From positions 1 to 38,926 of the forward strand of contig JABJFC010000080.1 of assembly GCA_018662925.1 (NCBI GenBank): a stretch of DNA of 38,926 nt, given 5' to 3'. Shown here piece by piece: positions 24,618 to 32,727 of this stretch. Source of the stretch: Alphaproteobacteria bacterium (GTDB lineage: Bacteria > Pseudomonadota > Alphaproteobacteria > 16-39-46 > JABJFC01). The notes beneath the pieces are model-generated. The model was not told where the DNA came from. It searched no databases and saw only the letters and a list, made by a program, of their open reading frames with translations. Made by a program: the position numbers and the translations under genes. Numbering within the stretch: the first letter of the stretch is position 1; each line of letters begins with the position of its first letter.

Positions 24618-25727
24618 ATGGCTGATATAAGACTTCAGAATGTCTCCAAATCATTTGGAAAAACAGAAGTATTGAAAAATCTTAACCTCCATTTGCCTGG
24701 CAACAAGTTTACTGTTTTTGTGGGGCCATCAGGATGTGGAAAATCCACCCTCCTCCGCCTCATAGCTGGACTTGAAGATGTTAGTGACGGTTCTATCCAA
24801 ATTGCCGGAACAGATGTTACGTGTCTTCAACCTGCTAAGCGTGGTGTGGCTATGGTTTTTCAGTCTTATGCATTATATCCCCACATGAGTGTCCGGCAAA
24901 ACATAGCCTTTGGCCTTAAACGAAGCCATTATGACAAGCAGACCATACGAAATAGAGTTGAAAAGGCTGCAAAGATCCTACATTTGGAAGGACTCTTAAC
25001 CCGAAAGCCCAAAGAACTTTCTGGGGGGCAACGTCAACGAGTCGCTATTGGTCGTGCCATTGTGCGAGAGCCAAAAGTATTCCTCTTTGATGAACCACTG
25101 TCTAATTTAGATGCCGCTTTAAGAGTCAAGATGCGCATTGAACTTTCTGAGTTGAAGAAAAAGCTTAACACCACCATGATCTATGTCACACATGACCAAG
25201 TTGAAGCCATGACGTTGGCAGACCAGATCGTGGTGCTCAATAAGGGACAGATTGAGCAAATAGGAAGCCCCCTCGAGTTATATCGTGCTCCTGCCAACAA
25301 ATTCGTGGCCAGTTTTATCGGTTCGCCACAGATGAATCTTATTGAGGCTATTCTTGTAAAGGCAGACACTAAAGCCACTGCGATCAAGCTAAAAGATGGA
25401 ACAGAACTTACCCTTCCCTTTGGAATTCCGGTGCCCAAATCAAAGGAGATGACATTGGGATTGCGACCAGAGCATTTTGAAATTGGAGCCAAAGAAAATA
25501 ATTCTTTAACGGGAAAGGTGTTGTTATTGGAGCATTTGGGGCCTGAAACCTATGTAGATCTCCAACTTAGCAAGGGTGGTTTTTTTCGAGTGCGTGTTTC
25601 GGGTGATTTCTCCATTGAAATTGGAAGCACTCTACATGTGACGCCAGCTCTGGAAAAGGCTCATTGTTTTGATAAAGCGGGCTGTTCCATAAGAAAATCC
25701 ACACCACCTCTCAGAATGGTTGGGTAG
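24618..25727 (+). CDS. Sugar ABC transporter ATP-binding protein, MalK/UgpC type
   Basis: The ATPase that energises the two permeases. Walker A is GPSGCGKST (36-44), the Q-loop VFQSYALYPHM, the signature LSGGQRQRVAIGRA, Walker B VFLFDEPLSNLDAALR and the switch histidine YVTHDQVEAM. The C-terminal MOI/TOBE region (ANKFVASFIGSPQMN, then MTLGLRPEHFEIG) places it with MalK/UgpC/ThuK. The 369-aa length is full. It ends the transport part of the operon. Confidence 0.92.
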   Translation: MADIRLQNVSKSFGKTEVLKNLNLHLPGNKFTVFVGPSGCGKSTLLRLIAGLEDVSDGSIQIAGTDVTCLQPAKRGVAMVFQSYALYPHMSVRQNIAFGLKRSHYDKQTIRNRVEKAAKILHLEGLLTRKPKELSGGQRQRVAIGRAIVREPKVFLFDEPLSNLDAALRVKMRIELSELKKKLNTTMIYVTHDQVEAMTLADQIVVLNKGQIEQIGSPLELYRAPANKFVASFIGSPQMNLIEAILVKADTKATAIKLKDGTELTLPFGIPVPKSKEMTLGLRPEHFEIGAKENNSLTGKVLLLEHLGPETYVDLQLSKGGFFRVRVSGDFSIEIGSTLHVTPALEKAHCFDKAGCSIRKSTPPLRMVG

Positions 25728-25738
25728 GACATCTGAAA

Positions 25739-26860
25739 GTGGCTAAGGCAAAACTCCTTTATCTCATTGCAGAAGATCGCGCTGTATTAAGCCATCGCCT
25801 CAATTTAGCACGTACGGCACGAGATCAAGGCTATGATGTTCACATTGCGACACGCACAACTGGTGTTGAAGGGGCCCTCCAGGATGAAGGATTCACCGTA
25901 CATCCCTTAAGACATTTTCGCAGGGGAAAAAGTGGGAATCCCTTACGAGATCTTAGGGCCATTCTGGAATTGAGGACCCTCTATAAAAGGATAAAGCCCA
26001 ATATTGTTCATCAAGTAGCCATGAAACCCGTTCTTTATGGAACCATTGCTGCGCGTTTGGCAGGGGTTCCCCATGTCATCAATGCCCTTGGAGGGATGGG
26101 ATACTTGTTTATTTCCCCTACCCTTAAGGCCAAACTCATGCGTGTTGTGGTCAAGGCTGGATTCAAAGCTCTCTTAAGTCATAAATCCGTACGTTTGATT
26201 CTCCAGAATCCCGATGACCAACGAACGCTGAAATCTGTTGTGAAACCTGAAAAAGTAACCCTGATAAAGGGGGCCGGTGTCGATACAAATCTCTTCACAC
26301 CTAAGCCTGAGCCAAAGGGCCCTACAACAGTTGTCTTGGTTGCCCGACTATTGTGGGACAAGGGCATTGGAGAGCTCGTTGAGGCGGCCAGAATTTTGAA
26401 GGCGAAACACGTCCCCATTCGTATTCTTATTGTGGGAGATCCCGATCCCGAGAATCCAGCCTCAATTCCTGTAACAACCGTGCGTGCTTGGGAAAAGGCT
26501 GGACTTGTTGAATGGCTCGGATTGCGTCACGATATTGCCAAAATCTATCAAGAGTCCCACATAGCGGTCCTTCCCTCTTACCGTGAAGGTCTCCCCAAGT
26601 CACTCTTAGAGGCAGCAGCTTGCGGAAAGTCACTCATTGCCACCGATGTTCCTGGATGTCGTGAAGTGGTTCAGGATGGCAAGAATGGGATTTTAGTGCC
26701 TGCAAAAGAATCTAAGGGCTTGGCCGCGGCCATTAAAAAATTATCCGAAAGCAAGTCGTTGCGGGAAAAATATGGAAAAGCAAGCCGCCTTCGTGCTGAA
26801 AACGAATTTGATGCAGATCTCATTAATTCAGAAACACTTGCCTTATATATTGCAGCTTAA
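25739..26860 (+). CDS. Glycosyltransferase family 4 (GT-B fold)
   Basis: Transfers a sugar from a nucleotide donor to an unknown acceptor. The N-terminal half (LLYLIAEDRAVLSHRLNLA, then VHQVAMKPVLYGTIAARLAG) resembles polysaccharide or O-antigen GT4 enzymes. The C-terminal donor-binding half shows LLWDKGIGELVEAARIL, ILIVGDPDPEN and the E-x7-E motif in REGLPKSLLEAAACGKSLIA. The 373-aa length is normal. The start is GTG 25739, 11 bases after the ABC ATPase gene, so it is probably co-transcribed. A link between alpha-glucoside uptake and surface glycan synthesis is possible but unproven. Confidence 0.85.
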   Translation: MAKAKLLYLIAEDRAVLSHRLNLARTARDQGYDVHIATRTTGVEGALQDEGFTVHPLRHFRRGKSGNPLRDLRAILELRTLYKRIKPNIVHQVAMKPVLYGTIAARLAGVPHVINALGGMGYLFISPTLKAKLMRVVVKAGFKALLSHKSVRLILQNPDDQRTLKSVVKPEKVTLIKGAGVDTNLFTPKPEPKGPTTVVLVARLLWDKGIGELVEAARILKAKHVPIRILIVGDPDPENPASIPVTTVRAWEKAGLVEWLGLRHDIAKIYQESHIAVLPSYREGLPKSLLEAAACGKSLIATDVPGCREVVQDGKNGILVPAKESKGLAAAIKKLSESKSLREKYGKASRLRAENEFDADLINSETLALYIAA

Positions 26861-26876
26861 ATCTGGGTTGGCGTCT

Positions 26877-27563
26877 TTAAAAAATTCTTACTGTGGGCGC
26901 AAAATTAAAGCTCTCTTGGAGGCCCCCAATAATAAAACTCATGGCGATTGCTGCTACAAGAACCCCTAAAATGCGCGTCATGATATTGGCTCCTGTGTCT
27001 CCTAATAACTTTGAAACGGGGGAAGAGATGCTAAGAAGACAAAATGTTATACCTCCTATAAGGAGAAGAGAGACGAGTATCCCAATATGTTCCATAGTAT
27101 TTTCGGCTTCACGCATGACGACAATAACAGTCGTCAGTGCACCAGGGCCTGCTATAAGAGGGAATGCTAATGGGAAAACTGAAACATCTTCTTTTTCCAT
27201 TTTTTTAAGATCTTTTTCTGAAATGTCATCATCCGAAGGTTTGTTCTCTTTCGGCATCACCATACTAAAGCCAAACATTAACAACAATAGCCCCCCTGCA
27301 ATCTTAAACGCGGCAGTGCTAACTCCTATAACTTCAAGCAGGAGGTGCCCTATGACTGCAAATATCACCAGTAAAATAACTGCGATTAGGACGGCCTTAA
27401 TCGCGATTTGTTTATGACGTTTTTTGCTTACGTTTTTGGTGAGGCCAATAAAGAACGGCATTAGTCCAATTGGATCTATGATCAAAAATAGCAAAATGAA
27501 GGATTTGTATAGAAATTCAAACATGGATTTCTTTGATGGCCTCATTTTTATTAGTTGTTGCAT
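26877..27563 (-). CDS. MarC family integral membrane protein
   Basis: A six-helix inner-membrane protein of the MarC/UPF0056 family, whose transported substrate is unknown. Family features are IDPIGLMPFFIGLTKNV, FKIAGGLLLLMFGFSM, the loop with FPLAFPLIAGPGALTTVIV and the C-terminal MTRILGVLVAAIAMSFIIGG. The start is uncertain: ATG 27563 gives 14 residues more than the family normally has, and the third methionine (MFEFLYKSF) is the likelier family start. It converges with the glycosyltransferase gene, 16 bases apart, with no clear terminator between them. Confidence 0.88.
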   Translation of the reverse strand: MQQLIKMRPSKKSMFEFLYKSFILLFLIIDPIGLMPFFIGLTKNVSKKRHKQIAIKAVLIAVILLVIFAVIGHLLLEVIGVSTAAFKIAGGLLLLMFGFSMVMPKENKPSDDDISEKDLKKMEKEDVSVFPLAFPLIAGPGALTTVIVVMREAENTMEHIGILVSLLLIGGITFCLLSISSPVSKLLGDTGANIMTRILGVLVAAIAMSFIIGGLQESFNFAPTVRIF

Positions 27564-27779
27564 TCATCTTACAATTATTCCGCTTATTCATCAAGGGGGG
27601 TTCACAAACTTGTCACAAACACATGATATGTCCGAAGTCGTTAACAAACTGGTTGTCCGATGAGAAAATATTCCACCAGAAGATAAACCTTAACCCTTTT
27701 ATAAAATGATCGCGGACCTCCTTTTAATCACATTCCACTCTTGTCCTCTGGTGGTGAATTATGTAGTGTATGCCTGGTT

Positions 27780-27865
27780 GCCCGCTTGGTGGAACTGGTA
27801 GACACAGTAGACTTAAAATCTGCCGATCCTAGATCGTGCCGGTTCGAGTCCGGCAGCGGGCACCA
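27780..27865 (+). tRNA. tRNA-Leu (anticodon UAA)
   Basis: The acceptor stem GCCCGCT pairs with AGCGGGC (27855-27861), the T arm is GCCGG-TTCGAGT-CCGGC, and the anticodon loop CTTAAAA sits in the GTAGA/TCTGC stem with anticodon TAA. It has the long variable arm of a class II tRNA and an encoded CCA. The length is 86 bases. It marks the left edge of the AT-rich accessory region. Confidence 0.96.
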
Positions 27866-27979
27866 TCAGTCTTCGCTTCGCTACGACCTGACAAGTCGTC
27901 GCTATGACACGTTATAAAGCCATCATCGCTTTGCTATGAGGCTGGGCCTAAGAAAAGATGCGTTTACTATGCTAGATTT

Positions 27980-28328
27980 TTAATTTTTACGTAGAGGTTT
28001 CTTCAAAGAAGGACCGCATAGTTTTTTCGTCTGTTTCCAAGTAGACGACCCTTGATACACTTCCCAATAATGGGGCTCACAATGTTGAGAATGGCAAGCC
28101 GAATACGCTTTCTGTAGACTAGGGATAGTTTTATCTTTAGGTTTTACATTCTTATGTGAGTATAAAGGGTATTGGGATGCGCATGTGGTGCATATATGAT
28201 CGGGCACCATCCTGCAATTTCTATCCCCGACTTTAAACGCGAAAGCGTAGTTCCCGTTAAAAGCGATAAAACAAGAGATCCCAATTAAAACTCCATTAAG
28301 AACTATATTCTTTAAATTTAGTATTCAT
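27980..28328 (-). pseudogene. Frameshifted gene for a small Cys-rich secreted protein
   Basis: I recognise no family. On the minus strand ATG 28328 has an excellent ribosome site (GAGGAGAAAG) but its frame stops after 10 codons. One base shift near codon 6 (at TTTAAAG, about 28311-28315) opens a long frame running to 27980. Joined, the product would be about 115 aa: MNTKFK, then a hydrophobic core (IVLNGVLIGISCFIAFNG), a signal-peptidase-like AFA site, and a mature part with six cysteines (NC, ICTTC, SAC, QHC, KLC). The reading frame that would make a signal peptide is intact apart from this shift. Explanations are a pseudogene, a sequencing error or +1 frameshifting on AAA-G. It lies downstream of the kinase-like gene on the same strand. 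Confidence 0.55.
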
Positions 28329-28454
28329 AATACTTTCTCCTCTGTAGGTCCTATAACTTGAGGATATAAGATAAAGGTTAACAAAAGATTAACAAATTAT
28401 AAATAAGCGTTACTTTTATAAAAGGAGGGCCTTCTTACAAAACATCTCCCCCAG

Positions 28455-30137
28455 CTAATTATTGACAACATTGTCCTTATTTTGCTCAAAGGGGATAATA
28501 TTATTATCCTTCGCATTCTGAGAATCCATAAGAGATTCTAAATTTTGAATCGGAAACTTGAGTAAGTATGTTGTTCCATTATTCCATACGCCTTTAATCT
28601 CCAATGAGCCGCCCTGAAAAGAAGTAATCTTTCTTATTTGACTAATGGACAAAGAATCATCGAGGCGTCCTGTTGAATCTTTTAAGAAAGATTTCAGATC
28701 CTCTTCCGCAAAACCAAACCCTCTATCACTAATGTGTAGTTCAAAGATTTCTTCACTATTTTCCTTCGTTATTTGAGCTAAAATTTGCACCCTGCCATTT
28801 TCAGGGTTGGTTTTGAGAATCAAAGAGAAAAGGCTCAGTATTATGTGTTTTAAGCAGGATGGGTTTAGGTATAAAGGAGCCTGTATATCTATATCCTTTT
28901 GCACCGAAAAATTCTTTAAAAAGAACTCTTGGCTCTTAAGCGTAATACAATCATCGATAAGTGAATCTATATTCACATACGAAACATCAGAAGAGGAATA
29001 AAAAACCAAATGTGAGAGATTGGCCTTAATTTTATTGAGTGTTTCAACAGAGCTATTGCAAGGTTGATGCATTGATATGTTTTTAATAACAGAATCCACA
29101 TCCTTAGATATTTTTTGCGCGAAAGCCTCAAGATTTCTATTGATATCTGTGTGATGCTTCGTACGTTTTCTTTCCACAGAACGCACGAATGTAAAGAATT
29201 TAGCCTTGTATAAGTACAGAAAAAAGTAAAAAATGATCAAAGCTAAAAACAAAACAATCAAACTTGGGAATATTTTTTCTTTATACTGGTCGTTGTAGGC
29301 GCCAATGCTATAGCCAGACAGTAAAATAAAGGAACCATCTAAGATTATATCTTCTTTATAGACGTACCTATACCCCTTGAAATCAATAGGAGAAGAAAGA
29401 GAATGAGTATTGCTGGTTACAAGTTTTTTGGTTGGAAAGCTGATTAATCCAGAATTTTTAGAGTTTGAAAAATCTAAAAAAACCTTACCCTCCTGAGATA
29501 AAATCAAAACATTGGTTGTAAAATCATCTGAAAACCACAGCTTATGAATCAATTGTGGAATATTAAATCCAAATGACAATATACCTAAAAAGTTTGAATT
29601 CTCGTCTCTAATGCCATATCCACCTGGAATAATCCAGTTCCCGCTTGGAATTCCGTAATCCGGTGTAGAGAGAAAGAGCTTCCCTGGCGTTTTTCTACAG
29701 TTTTCTAAGTAACCTCTCTTTTTATGTCTGGAAATTGGGACTTTATAAACACCTATTTCGCTATTTCCATAGGCCCGCCCGTCCATGCCTATCCAATCAA
29801 GGGACGTCCAAGATAGGACATGGTGAAAAACTTCAAACAAGGATAACTTTTGAAGTATTTGTTTAAGAGGCGAGTCACTTATAATTTGATCGTCTAATGA
29901 ATTGAGAGCTTCTTCCGTTTCTTTAAAAGTTTCAGTTAACCTTTCTTTAATGATAATAGCACCACTTTTGGACGCCTTTTCCATTTCCAAAGAAACTGTC
30001 TTCTGTGTATGATACAACTCAAATATTACTAAAAATAGAACGAGGACAAGAACCGAAATGTTAAGAACAATGTAGGACTTTGATCTTGCACCTGAGAATT
30101 TTCGGAAGTTAAAGAGCTTCGTTAACATATTTGTCAA
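28455..30137 (-). CDS. Degenerate membrane sensor histidine-kinase-like protein
   Basis: The 560-aa protein has the layout of a membrane sensor kinase: TM1 (about 22-42), a large extracytoplasmic PDC/Cache-like sensor (43-288), TM2 (289-311), a helical dimerisation region (about 325-395) and a GHKL ATPase-like domain (about 420-530) with DRGFG (471-475), FQGGSLEI and GTTYLLKF. Two key sites are lost. Where the H-box HExR is expected it reads KISKDVDSV, with K345 in place of the phospho-acceptor His. The N-box reads HIILSLFSLILK without its asparagines. It probably senses or binds rather than phosphorylates. The frame opens at TTG 30137; ATG 30128 with GGAG upstream may be the real start. It overlaps the XRE gene by up to 29 bases, so the two form one unit. 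Confidence 0.7.
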   Translation of the reverse strand: MTNMLTKLFNFRKFSGARSKSYIVLNISVLVLVLFLVIFELYHTQKTVSLEMEKASKSGAIIIKERLTETFKETEEALNSLDDQIISDSPLKQILQKLSLFEVFHHVLSWTSLDWIGMDGRAYGNSEIGVYKVPISRHKKRGYLENCRKTPGKLFLSTPDYGIPSGNWIIPGGYGIRDENSNFLGILSFGFNIPQLIHKLWFSDDFTTNVLILSQEGKVFLDFSNSKNSGLISFPTKKLVTSNTHSLSSPIDFKGYRYVYKEDIILDGSFILLSGYSIGAYNDQYKEKIFPSLIVLFLALIIFYFFLYLYKAKFFTFVRSVERKRTKHHTDINRNLEAFAQKISKDVDSVIKNISMHQPCNSSVETLNKIKANLSHLVFYSSSDVSYVNIDSLIDDCITLKSQEFFLKNFSVQKDIDIQAPLYLNPSCLKHIILSLFSLILKTNPENGRVQILAQITKENSEEIFELHISDRGFGFAEEDLKSFLKDSTGRLDDSLSISQIRKITSFQGGSLEIKGVWNNGTTYLLKFPIQNLESLMDSQNAKDNNIIPFEQNKDNVVNN

Positions 30138-30534
30138 TTCTCCAGGATAAGAAGTTATTATTTACAGTTTTTGATTTATCTCGGATTGTGTAGTCATAAA
30201 TTTCATCAACTAAAATGAAAAAAACCTTCTCGGATAAAGTGACTCCAATTTTTGATAGATATTTTGAAGACTTTGTCAAAACCTGAATGTATAAATTGCA
30301 ATTCCAATCACTTTCAGAAGAAGATTTAGAAGAGGCTTTGTTTTCTACCAAATCGTCTATTGTACAGCCTAATGCTTTCGCTATTGAATGAACAATCTGA
30401 ATGGTAGGGTTTTTAGAGCTTCCATTAATAATATTTTTCACAGCACTTGGTTTTAGACCCGCTTTTCTTTCTAGGTCTCTCACCGTCATGCTGTTCTCGT
30501 CTATATGGCTTTTAATCTTTTGTCTTACAATCAT
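30109..30534 (-). CDS. XRE-family helix-turn-helix regulator
   Basis: A 141-aa DNA-binding protein. The N-terminal Cro/CI-type HTH (about 1-66) reads IKSHIDENSMTVRDLERKAG, LKPSAVKNIINGSSKNPT and IVHSIAKALGCTIDDLVENK, the usual five-helix XRE fold. The C-terminal half (about 80-141, YIQVLTKSSKYLSKIGVTLS and onward) is unrecognised and may bind a partner. It is translated just before, and overlaps, the kinase-like gene, and is divergent from the LuxR-type gene. The palindrome in that intergenic region (30582-30599) is its most likely operator. Confidence 0.82.
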   Translation of the reverse strand: MIVRQKIKSHIDENSMTVRDLERKAGLKPSAVKNIINGSSKNPTIQIVHSIAKALGCTIDDLVENKASSKSSSESDWNCNLYIQVLTKSSKYLSKIGVTLSEKVFFILVDEIYDYTIRDKSKTVNNNFLSWRIDKYVNEAL

Positions 30535-30576
30535 ATTTTTTAAACTCTTACCGTACGAATTAAGATATTAAAAACC

Positions 30577-30604
30577 TTGACATGGCTATAGATAACCATA
30601 TAAT
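30577..30604 (+). promoter_or_regulatory. Near-consensus promoter with an operator palindrome in its spacer
   Basis: TTGACA (30577-30582) and TATAAT (30599-30604) are both perfect, 16 bases apart. The 18-bp imperfect palindrome ATGGCTATAGATAACCAT (30582-30599) fills the spacer exactly (8-bp arms with one mismatch, 2-bp centre). A protein bound there would block polymerase. It drives the LuxR-type gene. Candidate binders are the divergent XRE protein or the LuxR-type protein itself. Confidence 0.7.
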
Positions 30605-30713
30605 CCCCTGTAACGACAATCATAAGCAGGATGCTAACTAGAAACTTGGTCATTTGCAACAGATAATTTTATCTAAGCAAGCGGCTGCAAAAACTGTAAG
30701 TTACGAGGGTGTT

Positions 30714-31019
30714 ATGGATAAAGGTGAGACATCATCATCTGAAAAAAAAGGCAACAGGTACTATCTGAAAAACCAGTTCAATTCGTCATACTTAACCAAG
30801 CGTGAGGTAGAATGTTTGCAGCATTTAGCAACGGGGAAAATTGTTAAAGAAGTCGCTCAATCATTGAATCTTTCGCCTAGAACCGTGGATTTTTATCTGA
30901 AAAATATTAAAGAAAAAACGGGATGTCGCAGCAAATCCCAGCTAATTTCTCTGTATTTTGGCAACGTGGCTCGATGGAATGACTTCTTACCAGCTCCGGA
31001 CATTCTTGTGGCCGTCTAA
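30714..31019 (+). CDS. Stand-alone LuxR/GerE-type helix-turn-helix protein
   Basis: A short DNA-binding protein (101 aa from ATG 30714) consisting almost only of a LuxR-type HTH: LTKREVECLQHLATGKIVKE followed by VAQSLNLSPRTVDFYLKNIK and EKTGCRSKSQLISLYF. It has no receiver or autoinducer domain, so its activity must be set by amount or by partners. The frame also has an upstream TTG at 30654 that would add 20 residues, but GAGGG at 30705-30709 sits just before ATG 30714, so I chose that start. A near-consensus promoter lies about 110 bases upstream. Confidence 0.8.
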   Translation: MDKGETSSSEKKGNRYYLKNQFNSSYLTKREVECLQHLATGKIVKEVAQSLNLSPRTVDFYLKNIKEKTGCRSKSQLISLYFGNVARWNDFLPAPDILVAV

Positions 31020-31545
31020 GCCTTTATACACATGCTATTCTGCTAAGTGCAGCATCAACATACATATGGAAAGACAGAGTCTTACAGGGCTGCTTGAACC
31101 AATAAATGGACAAAAAAATGGAATTTTCTGAAAGTTATTTTTATTCTTCTATCACAGATGTTATGGAGCCAATCGTCTCTGAGATTCATTATCTAAGCTA
31201 TGTGCTCTCAGCTCAATGGGAAAGTTTAAGTGCCCAGTGTATCCCTGTCCCTTTCCCATTTTTTTAGATGTTAATGAAACTGTTCGTCTTCCCTTTCGGA
31301 AAAAACTGCTCGTATCCCTTTAGGCAAAATATCTCGGTTTTACCTTGAATCAGAATAATATCCTGCTTAGGGAGTTTCCACATTCTATACAGCAAATCAA
31401 TCCTGCTTCAGCTTATCCTGATAGCTGGATTGCCAACAATTATCCAAGGCTTGGATATATAATTTAATTGTATACATAAAGGGATTTTTTCTCTAACTTG
31501 ATCAACCTATGGACAGAGGGCTGAAAAGAAGCTCTTTAAAAGGAT
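31020..31545. other. Gap between LuxR-type and PLD genes
   Basis: No intact gene was found in this 526-bp stretch. It contains the decayed frame at 31106-31467 described separately. The remainder is AT-rich with no convincing promoter, terminator or repeat. Confidence 0.5.
31106..31467 (+). pseudogene. Decayed small ORF of unknown origin
   Basis: ATG 31106 opens a 53-codon frame (starting MDKKMEFSESYFYSSITDVM) that ends at TAG 31265 just after a run of seven T (31259-31265). Shifting frame at the T run continues as LDVNETVRLPFRKKLLVSL, then one in-frame TAG, then AKYLGFTLNQNNILLREF and SAYPDSWIANNYPRLGYII, ending TAA 31465-31467. Such continuous protein-like coding across one shift and one stop suggests a dead gene of about 120 codons. 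A YPDSW...NNYP stretch faintly resembles LuxR autoinducer-binding domains, which would suit the neighbouring LuxR-type gene, but this is weak. Confidence 0.35.
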
Positions 31546-31587
31546 ATGTCAAACTTTTACAATACTAATTTCGATACGGTGGACCCC

Positions 31588-32658
31588 ATGATTAAAATAC
31601 CCTTGATCGCTTTATGTAGTCTTTTGTTTATATTGCCATGCGTTGCTAAGAATAATCAAAAAGATGAAAAACTTATTGTTTATCCTGATAAAGCCCATAC
31701 CCAAATATTAGATGAAATTTCAAAAGCCAAAAAAACCATTGATATTTCTGTATACCATTTAAAGGATCCTAAGCTCGTTGATCTCCTTATTAAGAAGAAA
31801 AACGATAAAGTGGCCATTCGAATTATCACTGATTCTGTTCAATACGACCATGCATTTAACAAAGCCAATGCGACAGATGCCTATAAAAAATTAAGAAACG
31901 CAGGGATTCCTGTTAGATCAACACCAGCAGGCATCCAGAAAGCGCATCCTAAAGGGCATTATCATGCAAAGTTTATCCTTATAGATGATACTAAATTGCT
32001 GCTAACAAGTGGCAACTTCGACGAAACAACCTTTGATTATTGCCGGGATTTTGGCGTTATCTTAGAGGCTAAAAGCAATCCGAAAGAAATTGAAAGCCTA
32101 AAGAGCTTATTTCTAAGTGACTGGGAAAACAGACCGGCTTCTGTGACGAAAGACTCAAGCCTTCTTGTTGGGCCAGAAGGCCAAAGAAAAAAACTTATAG
32201 AATTCCTGCTGTCCGCAAAAAAGAGCCTCAATGTATACCAGCAATACCTAAATGATCCTGAAATTTTGAAAACGCTTGCCACCGTCCTTAATAGAGGCGT
32301 CAATGTGCATGTTCTTATGATGCCCTTTCCAACAGGATATGATTTGGATCCAAATGTTCACGCTCAAAATTTTCTAAAGGAGTCTGGTGCTAAGGTAAAA
32401 TTGGTAACAGGTTATTATGTCCACACGAAATTGATAATTGTTGACGAAGAAATAGCGTTAATGGGATCTGTGAATCTTGCGCAGTCTGCTATTGATGAAA
32501 ACAGAGAAGTGAGCATCTTCCTTACAGGAAGCGTCGTCAAACAGATCCTTTCCACCTTTCGTTGGGATTGGTCAGAGGCATTATCACTCGCAGCTGGACG
32601 CAAATATGCCCTCAAGAAAAAAACCGATTGGAACCAGATTTTTAGGAAGGTTCTGTAA
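31588..32658 (+). CDS. Secreted phospholipase D-family (double HKD) protein
   Basis: A PLD-superfamily phosphodiesterase, acting on phospholipids or nucleic acid. Two HKD motifs are intact: HAKFILID with TSGNFDE, and HTKLIIVD with MGSVNLA (H140/K142/D147 and H293/K295/D300 counted from the longer ATG at 31546). A signal peptide begins at the second methionine (MIKIPLIALCSLLFILPCVA), with GGTGGA just upstream, so I place the start at 31588 rather than 31546. At 356 aa it holds both halves in one chain, as bacterial cardiolipin-synthase-like or endonuclease-like PLDs do. Export suggests a host-directed or envelope role. Fragments of its 3' end recur at 33543 and 34799. Confidence 0.8.
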   Translation: MIKIPLIALCSLLFILPCVAKNNQKDEKLIVYPDKAHTQILDEISKAKKTIDISVYHLKDPKLVDLLIKKKNDKVAIRIITDSVQYDHAFNKANATDAYKKLRNAGIPVRSTPAGIQKAHPKGHYHAKFILIDDTKLLLTSGNFDETTFDYCRDFGVILEAKSNPKEIESLKSLFLSDWENRPASVTKDSSLLVGPEGQRKKLIEFLLSAKKSLNVYQQYLNDPEILKTLATVLNRGVNVHVLMMPFPTGYDLDPNVHAQNFLKESGAKVKLVTGYYVHTKLIIVDEEIALMGSVNLAQSAIDENREVSIFLTGSVVKQILSTFRWDWSEALSLAAGRKYALKKKTDWNQIFRKVL

Positions 32659-32727
32659 GAATTATTTTTGTTCCTTTGGTGAAATCCTATTATTTCTTGA
32701 AAAGACTAATTATGAAGTGCTTAGAAA

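Noticed and set aside
26893-27417. Plus-strand ORF of 174 aa
   Set aside because: Complementary shadow of the MarC gene, which has clear family motifs on the other strand.
28296-28328. Classical -1 slippery heptamer to explain the frameshift
   Set aside because: The codons around AAA-TTT-AAA do not fit X-XXY-YYZ in the reading frame, and the shift needed is +1.
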